A stretch of 64,000 bases of DNA. Source: Siphlonurus alternatus (taxonomy: Eukaryota; Arthropoda; Insecta; Ephemeroptera; Siphlonuridae). Below, one piece after another: positions 19,912 through 30,642 of this stretch (position 1 is its first letter; the number at the start of each line of letters is the position of its first letter). Position numbers and translations under genes: made by a program. The notes below the pieces were generated by a model. The model saw only the letters and a list, made by a program, of their open reading frames with translations, was not told where the DNA came from and made no database searches. The stretch lies in contig OX463787.1 in assembly GCA_949825025.1 (NCBI GenBank), positions 16,799,707-16,863,706 on the forward strand, given 5' to 3'.

Positions 19912-22900
19912 CTATTCACACATAATATGGACGGGGTAGCTCGCACAGTTGGGACAGCTACAATCTTGGTCGTACCAACTGTCCCGACCCAGTCCGACCC
20001 AGAACGCCATGCACGTGTTGTTCTCCACAGGCTCTCCGTCCATCCACGCGGTGTTGGTGAAGGTGTAGCCGATACCGGACCAAACCCACGTGTCCTTGAT
20101 GTTCACTCCCGAGGACCAGAATCTGGCAGTTCCGATATCTGAAACAACGGAAACATGTGAACTTTTAATTGGTATATTTAACCATTTATTACACTTTACA
20201 AGCAATTGGAATACCTACATAGTGCCTGGATGTATGATTAAATATGGCTTATTCTCAAAAGAAGAGATAAAGACGATACCACACTACACTTTTAGATACT
20301 GAATTTGTTTCAGTACTTTATATCATTACAAAATTGCTCCAATTTCGTCTCTTACATCCAACATTTTTGACTCATAAAACACTTAAGGCTTAACCTGAGA
20401 AATTTGGACGAAAAATTCGCTACAATAGATTTTCTTCAAATTAATTTGGTGGACTCACAACAATCGTCAAATTAGCTCTGAATTTTTTCGGAATTTTTTA
20501 ACCGTTGGTTTAATTATAATTAATTTATTTAAATGAGAATTTTGTATCCTTCCAATGTTAAATTTGTTAATTAGCATTGCAAAAAAACTATATATACAAC
20601 AGATTCTTTTACTTTTTTTTTTTACTAAAACCTAATTTTTTAGACTATTTTTCTGAATTGTTTTCATATATTTTGAACCGTGGCGATGATCGTTTCCTAT
20701 ATGTGATGAGAAATGTGGCAACGTTCTCAAGGACTGATGTCACCACCCCCTCCTAAAAATTTATGCGTATTCCAATGCAAACAGTGTTGCCACTATAGCC
20801 ACGCCTCTTGACCTTGACAGACAAATTCTCAGGTTATACCTTAATCCAAGTACAAATTTGGTACTGAAAAAAAGAGTCAATTATAGTACCAAAAATTTAC
20901 TTTTTTTTCCGTACCAAATTTGTACATGGATTAAGTGTTTTATAGGTCAAAAGTGCTGCATGTAAGACAAAATTGGAACAATTTGGTACTGACATAAAGT
21001 ATACTGAAACCAATTCAGTATCTAAATGTGTAGTGTGTGATTCCTCCAGATTTATAGGGGAGAGAGCATCCGTTCCCTTAAAACTTTTCCCAAAACATAC
21101 AAAGCAAACTGTTCTATAATCTATATAAATTTAATAAAGTTATCCAGAGTCCCTACTGTATGGTCCCAGCAAGTTATTTTAATACATAATTATTTACCTA
21201 AGGTAGCGAGGTAGTCCATGATGTTAGAGTTCTTTGTCTGACTCTCCAGGCTTAACATCTTCATGTTCAGGAATGTGCACGTCTCCAGGGCTCCAAACCA
21301 AGACACCTGGGGAGACAGGTAACACTAGTTGTAAATTTATCATAGTCTTATCAATATTCTTTACACGAGTAAACCTATAGGATTTGTATGTTTTTTAACT
21401 AAAAACAACTCTCATTTCTACCTAGCTCAAAAGAAGGATGAAATAGAAAAAATATTTTTAAAATTCATGCCCAACAAGATAGAATAAGATGTATTCTCTT
21501 CATCTACAATTTTGTTCCCTCAAAATGGTACAGAATAGAAGTAAATTAGTCGAGTAGAAAGCTTAATAGTGAAAAAAAATAACATGAAATTTACTTCAAC
21601 TTGGGGTGCCTTAATTATATATAACGCAAATTAAATTTTTTAAATTAAGTATCAAATAAATTCGAAGTGCAAAGTCACAACTTGAGTTTTGTATCCAAAT
21701 ACAAAAAAAATAATTATGTATAGGTAGTCCAATTTGCTGTATTGCCTACAAAATGTAATAAGTTAGTAACAAAATACTACATACAGAAGAATTATTACAC
21801 GAACACCGAGAAAGGTTTAAGTCCGAAAAGTGAAATAAAATATATATTAATAATTTAAAATAGAGTATCGTCCTCAGTTTTTTTTATTGCAGAAATGGAT
21901 AGAGGGTGCAAAGTTATGCTACCCTGATTTTTTTCAGATATTTTAGAGACCGGGAACTATTTTTAAAAAATTATTGAAAATTCTTTTTGTGACGTCACGA
22001 GACGCCGCTCCTTAAGAAAAAGATAGGACTTAACGCCGCGTGACGTCACAAAAAGTACTTCCAATAATTTTTTAAAAATACTTCCCGGTCTCTAAAAAAT
22101 CTGAAAAAAATCAGGGTAGCATAACTTTTCACCCTCTATCCATTTCTGTAATAAAAAAAATTGAGGACAATGCTCCATTGTAATTATTGGGTACCTCTGA
22201 AAATTGATTTTTTATATATTTTTTTTTTAACTTACCACTGCATCCGTATTGATGTAATAAATTTCACCACTGATGTTGTGGAGACCAGCTAAACGTGTGG
22301 AGACGACATCTGTGTATCATAATTAGTGTTAGTATATAACTTAAAATAATTAGTATCATTATAATAATAAACTTACTTATAAAATATTAACACGTTTATA
22401 CATTTTTTTACTATAGTACTGGTATAATTTACAGTAGCTATTAATTAAAATTAACTTCAATGAACAACCTACGCGTTAATTTCAATTCTTGATAGATGAT
22501 AATTATATCAAATTATAACATAATATTTTGAAATTGTCTGATTTTTTGATTCCGGAAATTATTAAAAAAAAGTTTATCATATTATGATTCGTTTGGATCC
22601 TTAATAAAAAAAGGAATAAATAAGCCTAAACACCTCCAGGGGGGGGGGAGGGGCACAGCTGCACTTCAAATAATTTAATAAAAATAGTTCCTGGGAATAA
22701 ATAAAAAAAAAAAATAAAAAAAACTCCAAAAGTGTAATTTTTGTAGCTTTTTGACAAAATGCACAGCGATTTGCAGTAGAAGAAAATATTTATCTCTAAT
22801 ATGTGTGAAAATGTGTCACTGATATGCATGTAAGTAATACCAAAATCCTACATTTTCTTCTAAATCCAGAAAGATTTTAATATAAATCTGAAGCTATAAA

Positions 22901-24268
22901 TTGTCTGTTAGTTTTGAATGAGATATTAGAATGTGAAAATTTGAGTGGCTTAACCGAAAGAAGGGGTATAAATATGGTACTGTGAACTTTTTCAGATTTT
23001 TCTGAGACTGGGAACTATTTTTAAAAAATTAATGAAAGTCTATTTTGATGACGTCACGAGCGGCACTCCTTAAGAAAAAGGATAGGGCAGTGCCGCCCTT
23101 GACGTCATCAAAATAGAATTTCAATAATTTTTTAAAAATAGTTCCCGGTCTCAGAAAAATCTGAAAAAATTCACAGTACCATATTTTTACCCCTTCTTTC
23201 GATTAAGCCACTAAAATTTTCACATTCTAATATCTCATTGAAGTATCACCTGTTTTATCTTGTTCAGAGTTGTACTTTTTCACATTTCCATCTTCACTGG
23301 CAGATGTCTGCAACTATTAAAAGAAAAATTAGTTTTGTTTAAATGAATATAAAATTTGTTTACATGCTAATCTGTCCATTCTGATCCACCGCAAAGCAGC
23401 CTACTTACAGGGGCAGCGCAATCAACTCTGTATATTATAGTTGATAATAATGTGAGCTTCGCAAACGAACAAGGATTATAACTTTGATTTGGTTACGAAT
23501 TGCATATACCGTATTTATTTGAAACTTTTTATACACAGGCTGTATGTGTGACCTCATAAAAGACATTTGTCATCAAGGTGTCAGTAATAAGAGAGGGCAA
23601 CATCGACTTACCTTCATTTTAACATAACATTGCCGATACGATGTAAAAGAAATATATATAATATATATTTTTTATGCATTACTTTCGGTACATTAAGGTA
23701 GTTGAGTGCGACCTGTGTAGGTGGCAACCCTGACGTATCTTCACAATGTTAATTTTTTAATCTAATTATCTGGAGTAATTTTGAACCTAGAGCTTAGCTG
23801 ATTGCAGAAATGTCAAGATTATGAGTTTTTTTAGGGGACAGATTAAGTTTTTATGTCTTTAATTAAATAAAATTATTTTTTAACATTTTTTAAAAAAGGA
23901 ACAGGAATCTTTCAAAAAATTAAAAAATAGCTTTATTTATACTTAAAGGCATAAAAACTTAATCTGTGCCCTAGAGAAACTCATAATCTTGACATTTCTG
24001 CAATCAGCTAAGCTCTAGGTTCAAAATTACTCCAGATTTGTAGATTCAAAAATTAACATTGTGAAGATACGTCAGTATTGCCAACTACACAGGCCGCACT
24101 CAACGACCTTGATGTACAATTTCTTAAAAAATAAAAAAATTCCTTAACATAGAAATGCATTTTACATACAGCACAGTGTATTATCTAAATTGATTATTTT
24201 TTTTTTAAACTTACCAGAAATGCAAGAAACACTGTATAAAATGTGAAATAGCTAAGTAGATACCCCAT
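19912..24268 (-). CDS. CTL1: secreted C-type lectin-like protein (5 exons, 175 aa)
   Basis: Exons on the minus strand, 5' to 3': 24268-24215, 23313-23250, 22309-22236, 21306-21198 and 20138-19912 (528 nt, TAG stop). All junctions are GT-AG and phases agree. Residues 1-18 form a hydrophobic signal peptide (MGYLLSYFTFYTVFLAFL). Residues 19-39 are a charged linker. Residues about 42-175 are a C-type lectin-like domain: GLHNISGEIYYI, WFGALETC (first conserved Cys), TARFWSSGVNIKDTWVWSG (the WIG-like core), ENNTC, WYDQDC, CPNC and a final HIMCE. The usual EPN/WND calcium and sugar motifs are altered (GEPVENN, WYDQD), so the ligand is unclear. Intron 2 contains a P2 foldback ending 9 bp from exon 2, and intron 3 a P1. 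Probably a hemolymph or secreted recognition protein. Confidence 0.9.
20277..21046. mobile_element. Nested foldback elements in CTL1 intron 4
   Basis: The outer arms (ACTACACTTTTAGATACTGA ... AATTGCTCCAATTTCGTCTC; complement ATGTAAGACAAAATTGGAAC ... AATTCAGTATCTAAATGTGT) enclose a second palindrome with AAGGCTTAACCTGAGAAATT / CAAATTCTCAGGTTATACCTT. A third small pair, TTTGGTACTGAAAAAAAGAG / TTCCGTACCAAATTTGTAC, lies near 20858-20930. The intron boundaries are outside the element. Confidence 0.6.
21428..21612. mobile_element. F7 element fragment in CTL1 intron 3
   Basis: Retains AAAAGAAGGATGAAATAGAA, CTCAAAATGGTACAGAATAG and the right terminus ATGAAATTTACTTCAACTTG. The left terminus is lost. 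Confidence 0.5.
21766..21846. mobile_element. Fragment of the hammerhead-like foldback element
   Basis: ACATACAGAAGAATTATTAC, GAACACCGAGAAAGG and AAGTCCGAAAAGTGAAAT match the right arm of the element at 57283-57522. Confidence 0.45.
21862..22177. mobile_element. P1 foldback element, copy in CTL1 intron 3
   Basis: Complete element: AGAGTATCGTCCTCAG to TTGAGGACAATGCTCCA, both arms with GTGACGTCAC and the loop CTCCTTAAGAAAAAGATAGG. Ends about 60 bp from exon 3 of CTL1. Confidence 0.9.
22450..22760. mobile_element. Decayed P3-like foldback
   Basis: Keeps AATGAACAACCTACGCG on the left and the loop CACCTCCAGG next to a G run; the arms are heavily mutated. Lies in CTL1 intron 2. Confidence 0.4.
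22917..23240. mobile_element. P2 foldback element, copy 2, abutting a CTL1 exon
   Basis: 324-bp palindrome, AATGAGATATTAGAATGTGA to CACATTCTAATATCTCATT, with GATGACGTCACGAGCGGCAC and its complement at the loop. Its right end is 9 bp from the CTL1 exon 23250-23313, right after the splice donor. Confidence 0.9.
23697..24108. mobile_element. P4-like TTAA foldback, diverged copy
   Basis: Shares GACGTATCTTCAC, GAGCTTAGCTGATTGC and ATGTCAAGATTATGAG with P4, but the termini are GGTAGTTGAGTGCGACCTGT and complement. TTAA lies on the left; TTGA replaces it on the right. In CTL1 intron 1. Confidence 0.75.
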
Positions 24269-25226
24269 GTTGCTGATTTATTAAACTGTTTAAGTTGTAA
24301 GTGATAAAGAAGCCAAACTGTTGTTTGATATCAAAATTTTTGTCAATCTCCAAGTTGATATCGGCATATAGTGAAAAACAAATCACATCAGAGAAAAGAT
24401 AAGAAAATGCGATCTACCTCTGTTATCAAATATAATATTAATTCGAAAATTTTAAGATTAAATTATTAATATAAAACTTATCAGAACTCTTTTGCAACAT
24501 AATTTGGTTGAATTGAATTGAATAGAAAAATTATTTTTTAGTGCTGATCTTATTATTTCGTTATATATGAATATCTCGTATACAAAGCACGCTAAAAATA
24601 ATTAAATCATGTTGGCTGGTTGGTATTTTGGGGTAATTGACACATTTTGGTCATGTATGCCCCCATATTTAAATCATATTATACTTTTTATAACAATAAT
24701 GCAAACGTGTAATTAATTTAAATAAAATATATTTCAACAATTTTAAAGTAACATTTTAATAGTAATTTTTAATTCTTATAAGGACACACTATGTTCTCTT
24801 TTTAACATTGAGTAGTGTGAAAAATAAGAACATGGTTACTTACTGTATAATAAGATCACAAGCAAGTATACATTACATAATTAAAATATATAGGATTGAA
24901 AATCTTTTAAAAAATGTAATATTTTTTGCCTTTCCCTGCAGGCGTGGATTCGTAACAAAATTTCGGTGAGGGGGGTTTGTAAAATACATACATTGCCCCG
25001 TGTTAATTTTAAAATTTTGGTGGGGGGAGGGCAGCCACCCCCTAGATCTGCGCTTGTGCCTTTCATTTTATTATAACCAAAATTAATATCATTTCATGAA
25101 TTTTTTACTCATGTCAAATACTATAATTTAATTATAGTAAATATTAAATGATGGGTAATATACTAATAATTATTATATTTTACCTTTTTTTAAAACTCCC
25201 TTTATAATTAAATATGGCTAAAAGTA

Positions 25227-25258
<32 letters not shown>

Positions 25259-25377
25259 TTCATTCGATTTAGGAGTACATTTTTTTTAAGTAGTATGCAA
25301 AGTTAACTAAAGGATGAATTCATTTCTAAAAGATTATGCATGAATAATGAACTATAGTTTGTATTATTACAAAATAA
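24269..25377. other. Intergenic CTL1-CTL2; small repeats only
   Basis: Holds a fragment of the TGACACATTTTGGTCATGTA repeat near 24636-24660, a GC-richer remnant at 24938-25056 (CAGGCGTGGATTCG ... AGATCTGCGCTTGTGCC) like the element at 58662-58812, and an AT microsatellite at 25221-25253. Confidence 0.45.
25221..25253. repeat. (AT)n microsatellite
   Basis: About 16 AT units without interruption. Confidence 0.9.
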
Positions 25378-28300
25378 TTATTCACACATGATATATCTTA
25401 AATCACCGCATTCTAAATCATTCCAGGATTGTGTAATAACTGAAACATTTCCCAAACAACAAACACAAACATCATCTTCAACGTTGTCTGGTGTGTCCAG
25501 CTGCCAGGCAGTGAATGAAAAGCTTCTTCCGATTCCTGTCCAGATCCAAGTGTCGTTTAATTTTATTCCCGACGTCCAATAAGCAGTACTTGCTGGAGCT
25601 GAAACAATATACAGTATTACAATTCTTAGTTTACGTGTGGATTCAACTGCGCGCGGCGGCCATCTTGAAATTTATATTAATGCTCTTATGGATGGCGTCG
25701 GTCTGGACTGTCTGGAGCTTGGCGCCATAGAGTCGGGTATAACTTACAAGTTAGATTTGTTATACTGTAATATATTTGGAATAAAGTTAATGGACAAACT
25801 TATTCATGAAATTTTGTATTGCATAATAGAAGAACTTGAATTATATGACGTCATTGTCATACAAATATTTGACACACGAGCATAGGAAAAGACATTGCAT
25901 GTCTATGACGTCACAGCGTCTTTCCCCACGATTTTGAGGATGTTAGAGGGTTAAAAAATATTGTCAATACATGACTCAAGGTCCTCTATCCAAATATGCA
26001 GTATTTTTTTTATGAAGGTATTTAGTCATTGCTTTGGACGGTTCCCGTTAGATCACCGAAGTCAAACGATATCAAGCTTGGATGGGTGACCGTTTTAAGT
26101 AAAAATTTTTTTGCTCCCTCCCTGGGGTAAATTCATATCGCTTTCCACCCAGTGCAGTGATGCACTTGTGTGTGGTTCCTTAAGCTTTTGACATCTCTTT
26201 GGTCCATTGATAAAAAATAGAGGTGTCCATCCTGACTGAGATTTTCCACGGTTCCCTCAGTCTCATCTCAGCGAATGCTGGGACGCGTAACAGGCCGTGG
26301 CCACCATCCTTTCCCTACCTTATCCCTACCCATTACCCCGCTGCGAGCTGTAAGCTCATTGTGGAGCATGCATGCCTCTTAAAATTTTTATTATATGTAT
26401 GATTTTTAAAATAAACAATAATATTAATATAACTAATTATGTACTGTATCGTTTTAATTTGTCTATTATGACCAATAAAAAAATTACCATTAATTTTGAT
26501 GTAGTTTACAATCATTTCATGCTTCTTTTGAGTTTCAAGACTTATTGGTTTCATACCAATTAAATTACACGAAGAAACCGCTCCTGGCCATGTTATCTGC
26601 AAAAATAAATAATTATTTCATAAATTCGCATTCATTAATGCATGTAATAACATACTCAAATTTAATCAAATCAACATTAGCATAATCAGGTATAGTTTTG
26701 ACCATTCATTGCCAAAGATGCAGAATTGCGTAATATGTAGATTGAATCCTTTTCACTTGACGGGTTAAAACTCCCCCCCCTCTCCCCAATTTTAAGCTTC
26801 TTTAAAATTATTCCTTTTTGGATATCACCTTTTTTTTTTCAAATTTTTTGAAACAGCACTCCTTTTTTTAGATATGGTTTACTGGTTACGAGTTCTTTTA
26901 ACCTTCCCTACCCTTTCCCTATGCCATGATATTAGTTGTGTATTAGTTGTATTACTATTATAATGTTAATTGAAATATTGATTTACATATTAATAATACA
27001 ATTACCAGCGTTTCATTATTGATGTAATAGTTGTGTCCACCGATATTATGAAATCCAGACCTTCCGGGGCGTGGTTCTATAAAATAATAAGTAAATTTCT
27101 TATATAATATTATATTAACACGTATCATATAATAATATATATAATTATAAAATATGTTATACTCAGCAAACAAATTTTTAAATTGAAATTCCAAAATCTG
27201 TTTATCATACATCATGTTATTATGTAATCTTGATTAATGTAGAATTAAAAACTGACCATGGCATGCAATAAAAAAAAATGTTCTGCTTTCATTTTCATAT
27301 TATTAAAGGGCATTGGGTGTAGCACCGGTAGTTGGCAACACTGACGTATCTTCACCATGTTAATTTTTGATCATTGCTCCTTGGAGTAATTTTTATGCTA
27401 GAGCTAAGCTGATTGCTGTAGTATCAAGATAATTAGTAGCCCAAGTGCACAATTTTGCTAAATAAAGCCTGATTTAAAGAAAAGTATTTTTAGTAATTTT
27501 TTAAATTTACATGCATTTTTCTAAAATATAAAAAAAAATACTGTTCTTTAAATCAGGCTTTATTTAGCCAAATTGTGCACTTGGGCTACTAATTATCTTG
27601 ATACTACAGCAATCAGCTTAGTTCTAGCAATAAAAATTACTCCGAGGAGCAAGGATAAAAAATTAACATGGTGAAGATACGTCAGTGTTGCCAACTACCG
27701 GTGCTACACCCAATGCCCTTACCCGTCAATATTATTGTACATAATGAGATATTAAAATGTGAAAATTTAATTGGCCTAATCGAAAGAAAGGGTAAAAATA
27801 TGGTACTGTGAATTTTTTCAGATTTTTCTGAGATCGGGAACTATTATCAAAAAATTATTGAAAATATATTTTATGACGTCACGGGCGGCACTGCCCTATC
27901 CTTTTTATTAAGGAGTGCTGCCCTTGACGTCATCAAAATAGACTTTTAATAATTGTTTTAAAAATAGTTCCCGGTCTCAGAAAAATCTGAAAATTTCACA
28001 GTATAACCATATTTTTACCCCTTCTTTCGATTAAGCCACTAAAATTTTCACATTCTAATATCTCATTATAATTATATGCACAGCTAAACACATAATCACT
28101 CGCATAAAGAAAAAAACAAAACTCACAAATTTAAAATTGGGTAATAGAGAGCGGAAAAAAGTAACATTTTTTTTTTTTTTTTTCAAAAATAGGCGTCTAA
28201 AAAGTCAACCTTTTTTTGGAAAATAGTCTAAAAAAAGTCGCCTTTTTTTGGGAATAGTCTACAAAAAGTCACTTAAAAGAAAATAAAAAAAAGCAGCATA

Positions 28301-29118
28301 TAGGCATTTTAAAAGTACCGTATTATACATATTGTCGATAAAAAACATTTTTACTAGTTTTAATAATACTTATATTGTTTTAATAATAGATGGCATGCAT
28401 TGTAAAAAAAAAAAAAAAATAAATAAAATCTGTGTTTACAATTCTCATGTGTTTGTGAGTTTTATTTTTTTTACTTTATTTCTTTAGTAGTTTCTATTGA
28501 CGATTTGAAGAAAATAGCTGAAATGCACTAAGAAGTGTCAAAAAGTCACAAAAAAGTCACATTTTGCCAAAATAGTCGGAAAAACAAAAAATTGTCTAAA
28601 TAGTCTTTTTTTTATAGGCTCATTTTAATCCACTTCCGGAGATCGATGGGCATCCTAAATGACAACAAAATAGTCATCATGTACACAAAAAGGCAAAATG
28701 ACTTTTTCCGCTCTCTAGTAATAAATTGAATTACCATGCATGCATACTGCATGAGAGGTATTATTGCCATTCAACAAATTTACAATATTTTATCAGAAAC
28801 GTAATTTTATTTGTTGATTGCAAAATTTACTTTTATAAATATACTATTTATTAATTATGATTAAATATAATAATAAAAATTAATAAATTTTAAATTCCTT
28901 ACCCAAAAGTTGCTTTTTATATTCCTCTAATTCAGTCGGGTTCATCGTGTTTGGTGATTTCACTTCAGCCTGTATGAAATAATTGATATTTTTGTTATAT
29001 ATTATATTTAATATCTACGAGATTTTTTTAATGAGAAAAATAAAATATTTTAAAAATACAATTGTAACCAATAATTATTTTGATCCTATGAGTGTTTAAA
29101 AAAAAAAAGACGAAGCCT

Positions 29119-29155
<37 letters not shown>

Positions 29156-29720
29156 AACGCCATGGCTGATGCATTAGCCATCATTATGATATTTTTTTGC
29201 AACCCATTTTTTCATTGAAATATTTGTTTATTATTTTAAGAATTTCACTCATTTTATTATACCTCGCTACATGATGTTGTCATTTCTAATGTTTGATTTT
29301 GTTACTTTATGTATAAAGCTAAAAATTTACAAGGGGCATTCGCAAAGTCTTAAGGCCACATTTAAGGCTCGATAATTTAAAGCTTGATTTTAGACGTGTT
29401 TTTTAGACCCAAAATTTCTGGTCTTAAATTACTGAGCCTTAATTGAGGCCTTAAGGCTTTGTGAATGCCCCTTTATTTATTTTAATTAATAGGGTCAAAA
29501 TTTGTAATGGAAATAACAAATATCATATTTGAAAAAATGATTAGGTAGGCCAATTAAAAAATTGTTGCCATTTAAATAGCTTGCAAAATTCTATTTATGA
29601 TATGAAATTTAGAAATTAAGGCAGAATATTACTTACCATAGTAAACATTACGAAAGTTGAAAAGAGAAAACCTATCAATAAAAATTTATACATAATTCGC
29701 AACATTTTAACTGCATGCAT
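25378..29720 (-). CDS. CTL2: secreted C-type lectin-like protein (5 exons, 183 aa)
   Basis: Exons, 5' to 3': 29720-29637, 28969-28903, 27076-27006, 26596-26488 and 25598-25378 (552 nt, TAA stop). Exon 4 (109 nt) has the same length and phase as in CTL1 and CTL4, and the last exon (221 nt) matches CTL4, so these are tandem duplicates. The signal peptide lies within the first 28 residues (FLLIGFLFSTFVMFTM), with two in-frame ATGs upstream of the hydrophobic core (29720 and 29705); I chose the first. The domain shows GFHNIGGHNYYINNETL, WPGAVSSCN, AYWTSGIKLNDTWIWTGIG, SFTAW, WNDLEC and a final YIMCE. WND is kept; an EPN-type motif is not. A Cys-rich CVCC replaces the single Cys found in CTL4. Introns contain P4 and P2 elements and a SINE. 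Confidence 0.9.
25790..26025. mobile_element. P6 foldback element with CRE palindromes, copy 4
   Basis: AATGGACAAACTTATTCATG on the left. Inner arms TATGACGTCATTGTCATACA and TCTATGACGTCACAGCG around AAATATTTGACACACGAGCA. The right end runs into SINE copy c. In CTL2 intron 4. Confidence 0.7.
26033..26362 (+). mobile_element. 5S-derived SINE, copy c
   Basis: The head, GTTAGATCACCGAAGTCAAA and CTTGGATGGGTGACCG, is the 5S rRNA internal promoter with a deletion in between. The body is complete (CCTGGGGTAAATTCATATCG, CACCCAGTGCAGTGATGCAC, CAGCGAATGCTGGGACGCG), ending GAGCTGTAAGCTCATTG with no clear A tail. In CTL2 intron 4. Confidence 0.85.
27308..27720. mobile_element. P4 foldback element, copy 2
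   Basis: GGGCATTGGGTGTAGCACCG to its complement. The TTAA target site is intact on the left (27303-27306) and decayed on the right (TTAC). In CTL2 intron 2. Confidence 0.85.
27743..28067. mobile_element. P2 foldback element, copy 3
   Basis: AATGAGATATTAAAATGTGA to CACATTCTAATATCTCATT. The loop reads CTGCCCTATCCTTTTTATTA, the reverse orientation of copies 1 and 2. Lies about 20 bp from the P4 copy on its left. Confidence 0.85.
28141..28720. mobile_element. Foldback element, TAGAGAGCGGAAAAAGT type
   Basis: About 580 bp. Termini TAGAGAGCGGAAAAAAGTAA and GACTTTTTCCGCTCTCTA, with the flanking TAATA repeated on both sides. The interior repeats an AAAATAGTCNNAAAAAGTC-like unit on both arms. In CTL2 intron 2. 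Only one copy in the window. Confidence 0.65.
29334..29472. mobile_element. Short foldback element, GGGCATTCGCAAAGTC type
   Basis: AGGGGCATTCGCAAAGTCTT and complement AAGGCTTTGTGAATGCCCCT; inner pair ATTTAAGGCTCGATAATTTA / AAATTACTGAGCCTTAATTG. In CTL2 intron 1. Confidence 0.7.
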
Positions 29721-30275
29721 GTTACTACACGTCTTTTAATACAAGTTGAGCAAACTTTGAGTAGCGAGTTTCATTCGACTATCTAATCTGAATTTTAAAT
29801 TAATAAGAACTTTTTGTTATTGTAATCAATTAAAAATAATATACTTGACACAATATTGATAATATATAATAATTTATTTTCAATATTTTTATCATCCTCC
29901 TCCATTTCATTATCTATATCATTCAAACTTCCCGTTTTTTTTTTAATAAAGGACTTTTTAATTAATAGTCAACAATTTAATGAATGTAAATCTTTATTCT
30001 GTTGCAACAAACCACTACAAAATCACTTCATTTTGAATGCATTAAAATTTCTATAGAGAAGCAAACTACGACAGTAAAAAGCTATTAAAGCGTCTTTTAA
30101 TATAGTTAACCCAACAATAGATTCCATTAATAAAATTATAGTAGAATATTATTTTTATTTATTTTATTTATTCGACTTATATGGCGAGGGTAAATGCCTT
30201 TTCTTACCCCTAATCAGAATGATACAATGGTGTTATAATTATTAATATTATTATAATTAAATTTGTTCTTCTTGA
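29721..30275. other. Intergenic CTL2-CTL3, nothing recognised
   Basis: AT-rich; an open frame at 29856-30056 has no recognisable product. It includes the presumed CTL2 upstream region. Confidence 0.45.
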
Positions 30276-30591
30276 ATGTAGTATCGACCTCAATTTTTTT
30301 ATTACAGAAATGGATAGAGGGTGCAAAGTTATGCTCCCCTGATTTGTTTTCAGATTTTTTAGAACCCGGGAACTATTTTTAAAAAATTATTGAAAGTTCT
30401 TTTTGTGACGTCACGAGACGCCACTCCTTAAGAAAAAGATAGGACTTGCCGCCGCGTGACGTCACAAAAAGGACTTTCAATAATTTTTGAAAAATACTTC
30501 CAGAGCTGCAAAAAATCTGAAAAAAATCAGGGTAACATAAGTTTGCACGCTCTATTCATTTCTGCAATAAAAAAATTAGGTCGATACTCCA
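30276..30591. mobile_element. P1 foldback element in the CTL3 3' region
   Basis: GTAGTATCGACCTCAA to TAGGTCGATACTCCA, with both GTGACGTCAC palindromes and the loop CTCCTTAAGAAAAAGATAGG. Its end lies 51 bp downstream of the CTL3 stop codon, so it is probably inside the 3' UTR. Confidence 0.85.
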
Positions 30592-30642
30592 TTTCTACAG
30601 ATCGCTCATTATTCCGGACGAAGGACGAAATGACGTCACTCT

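Noticed and set aside
19927..20142. Plus-strand frames opposite the last CTL1 exon
   Set aside because: Antisense of the lectin domain; the minus strand carries the conserved Cys and WSSG motifs.
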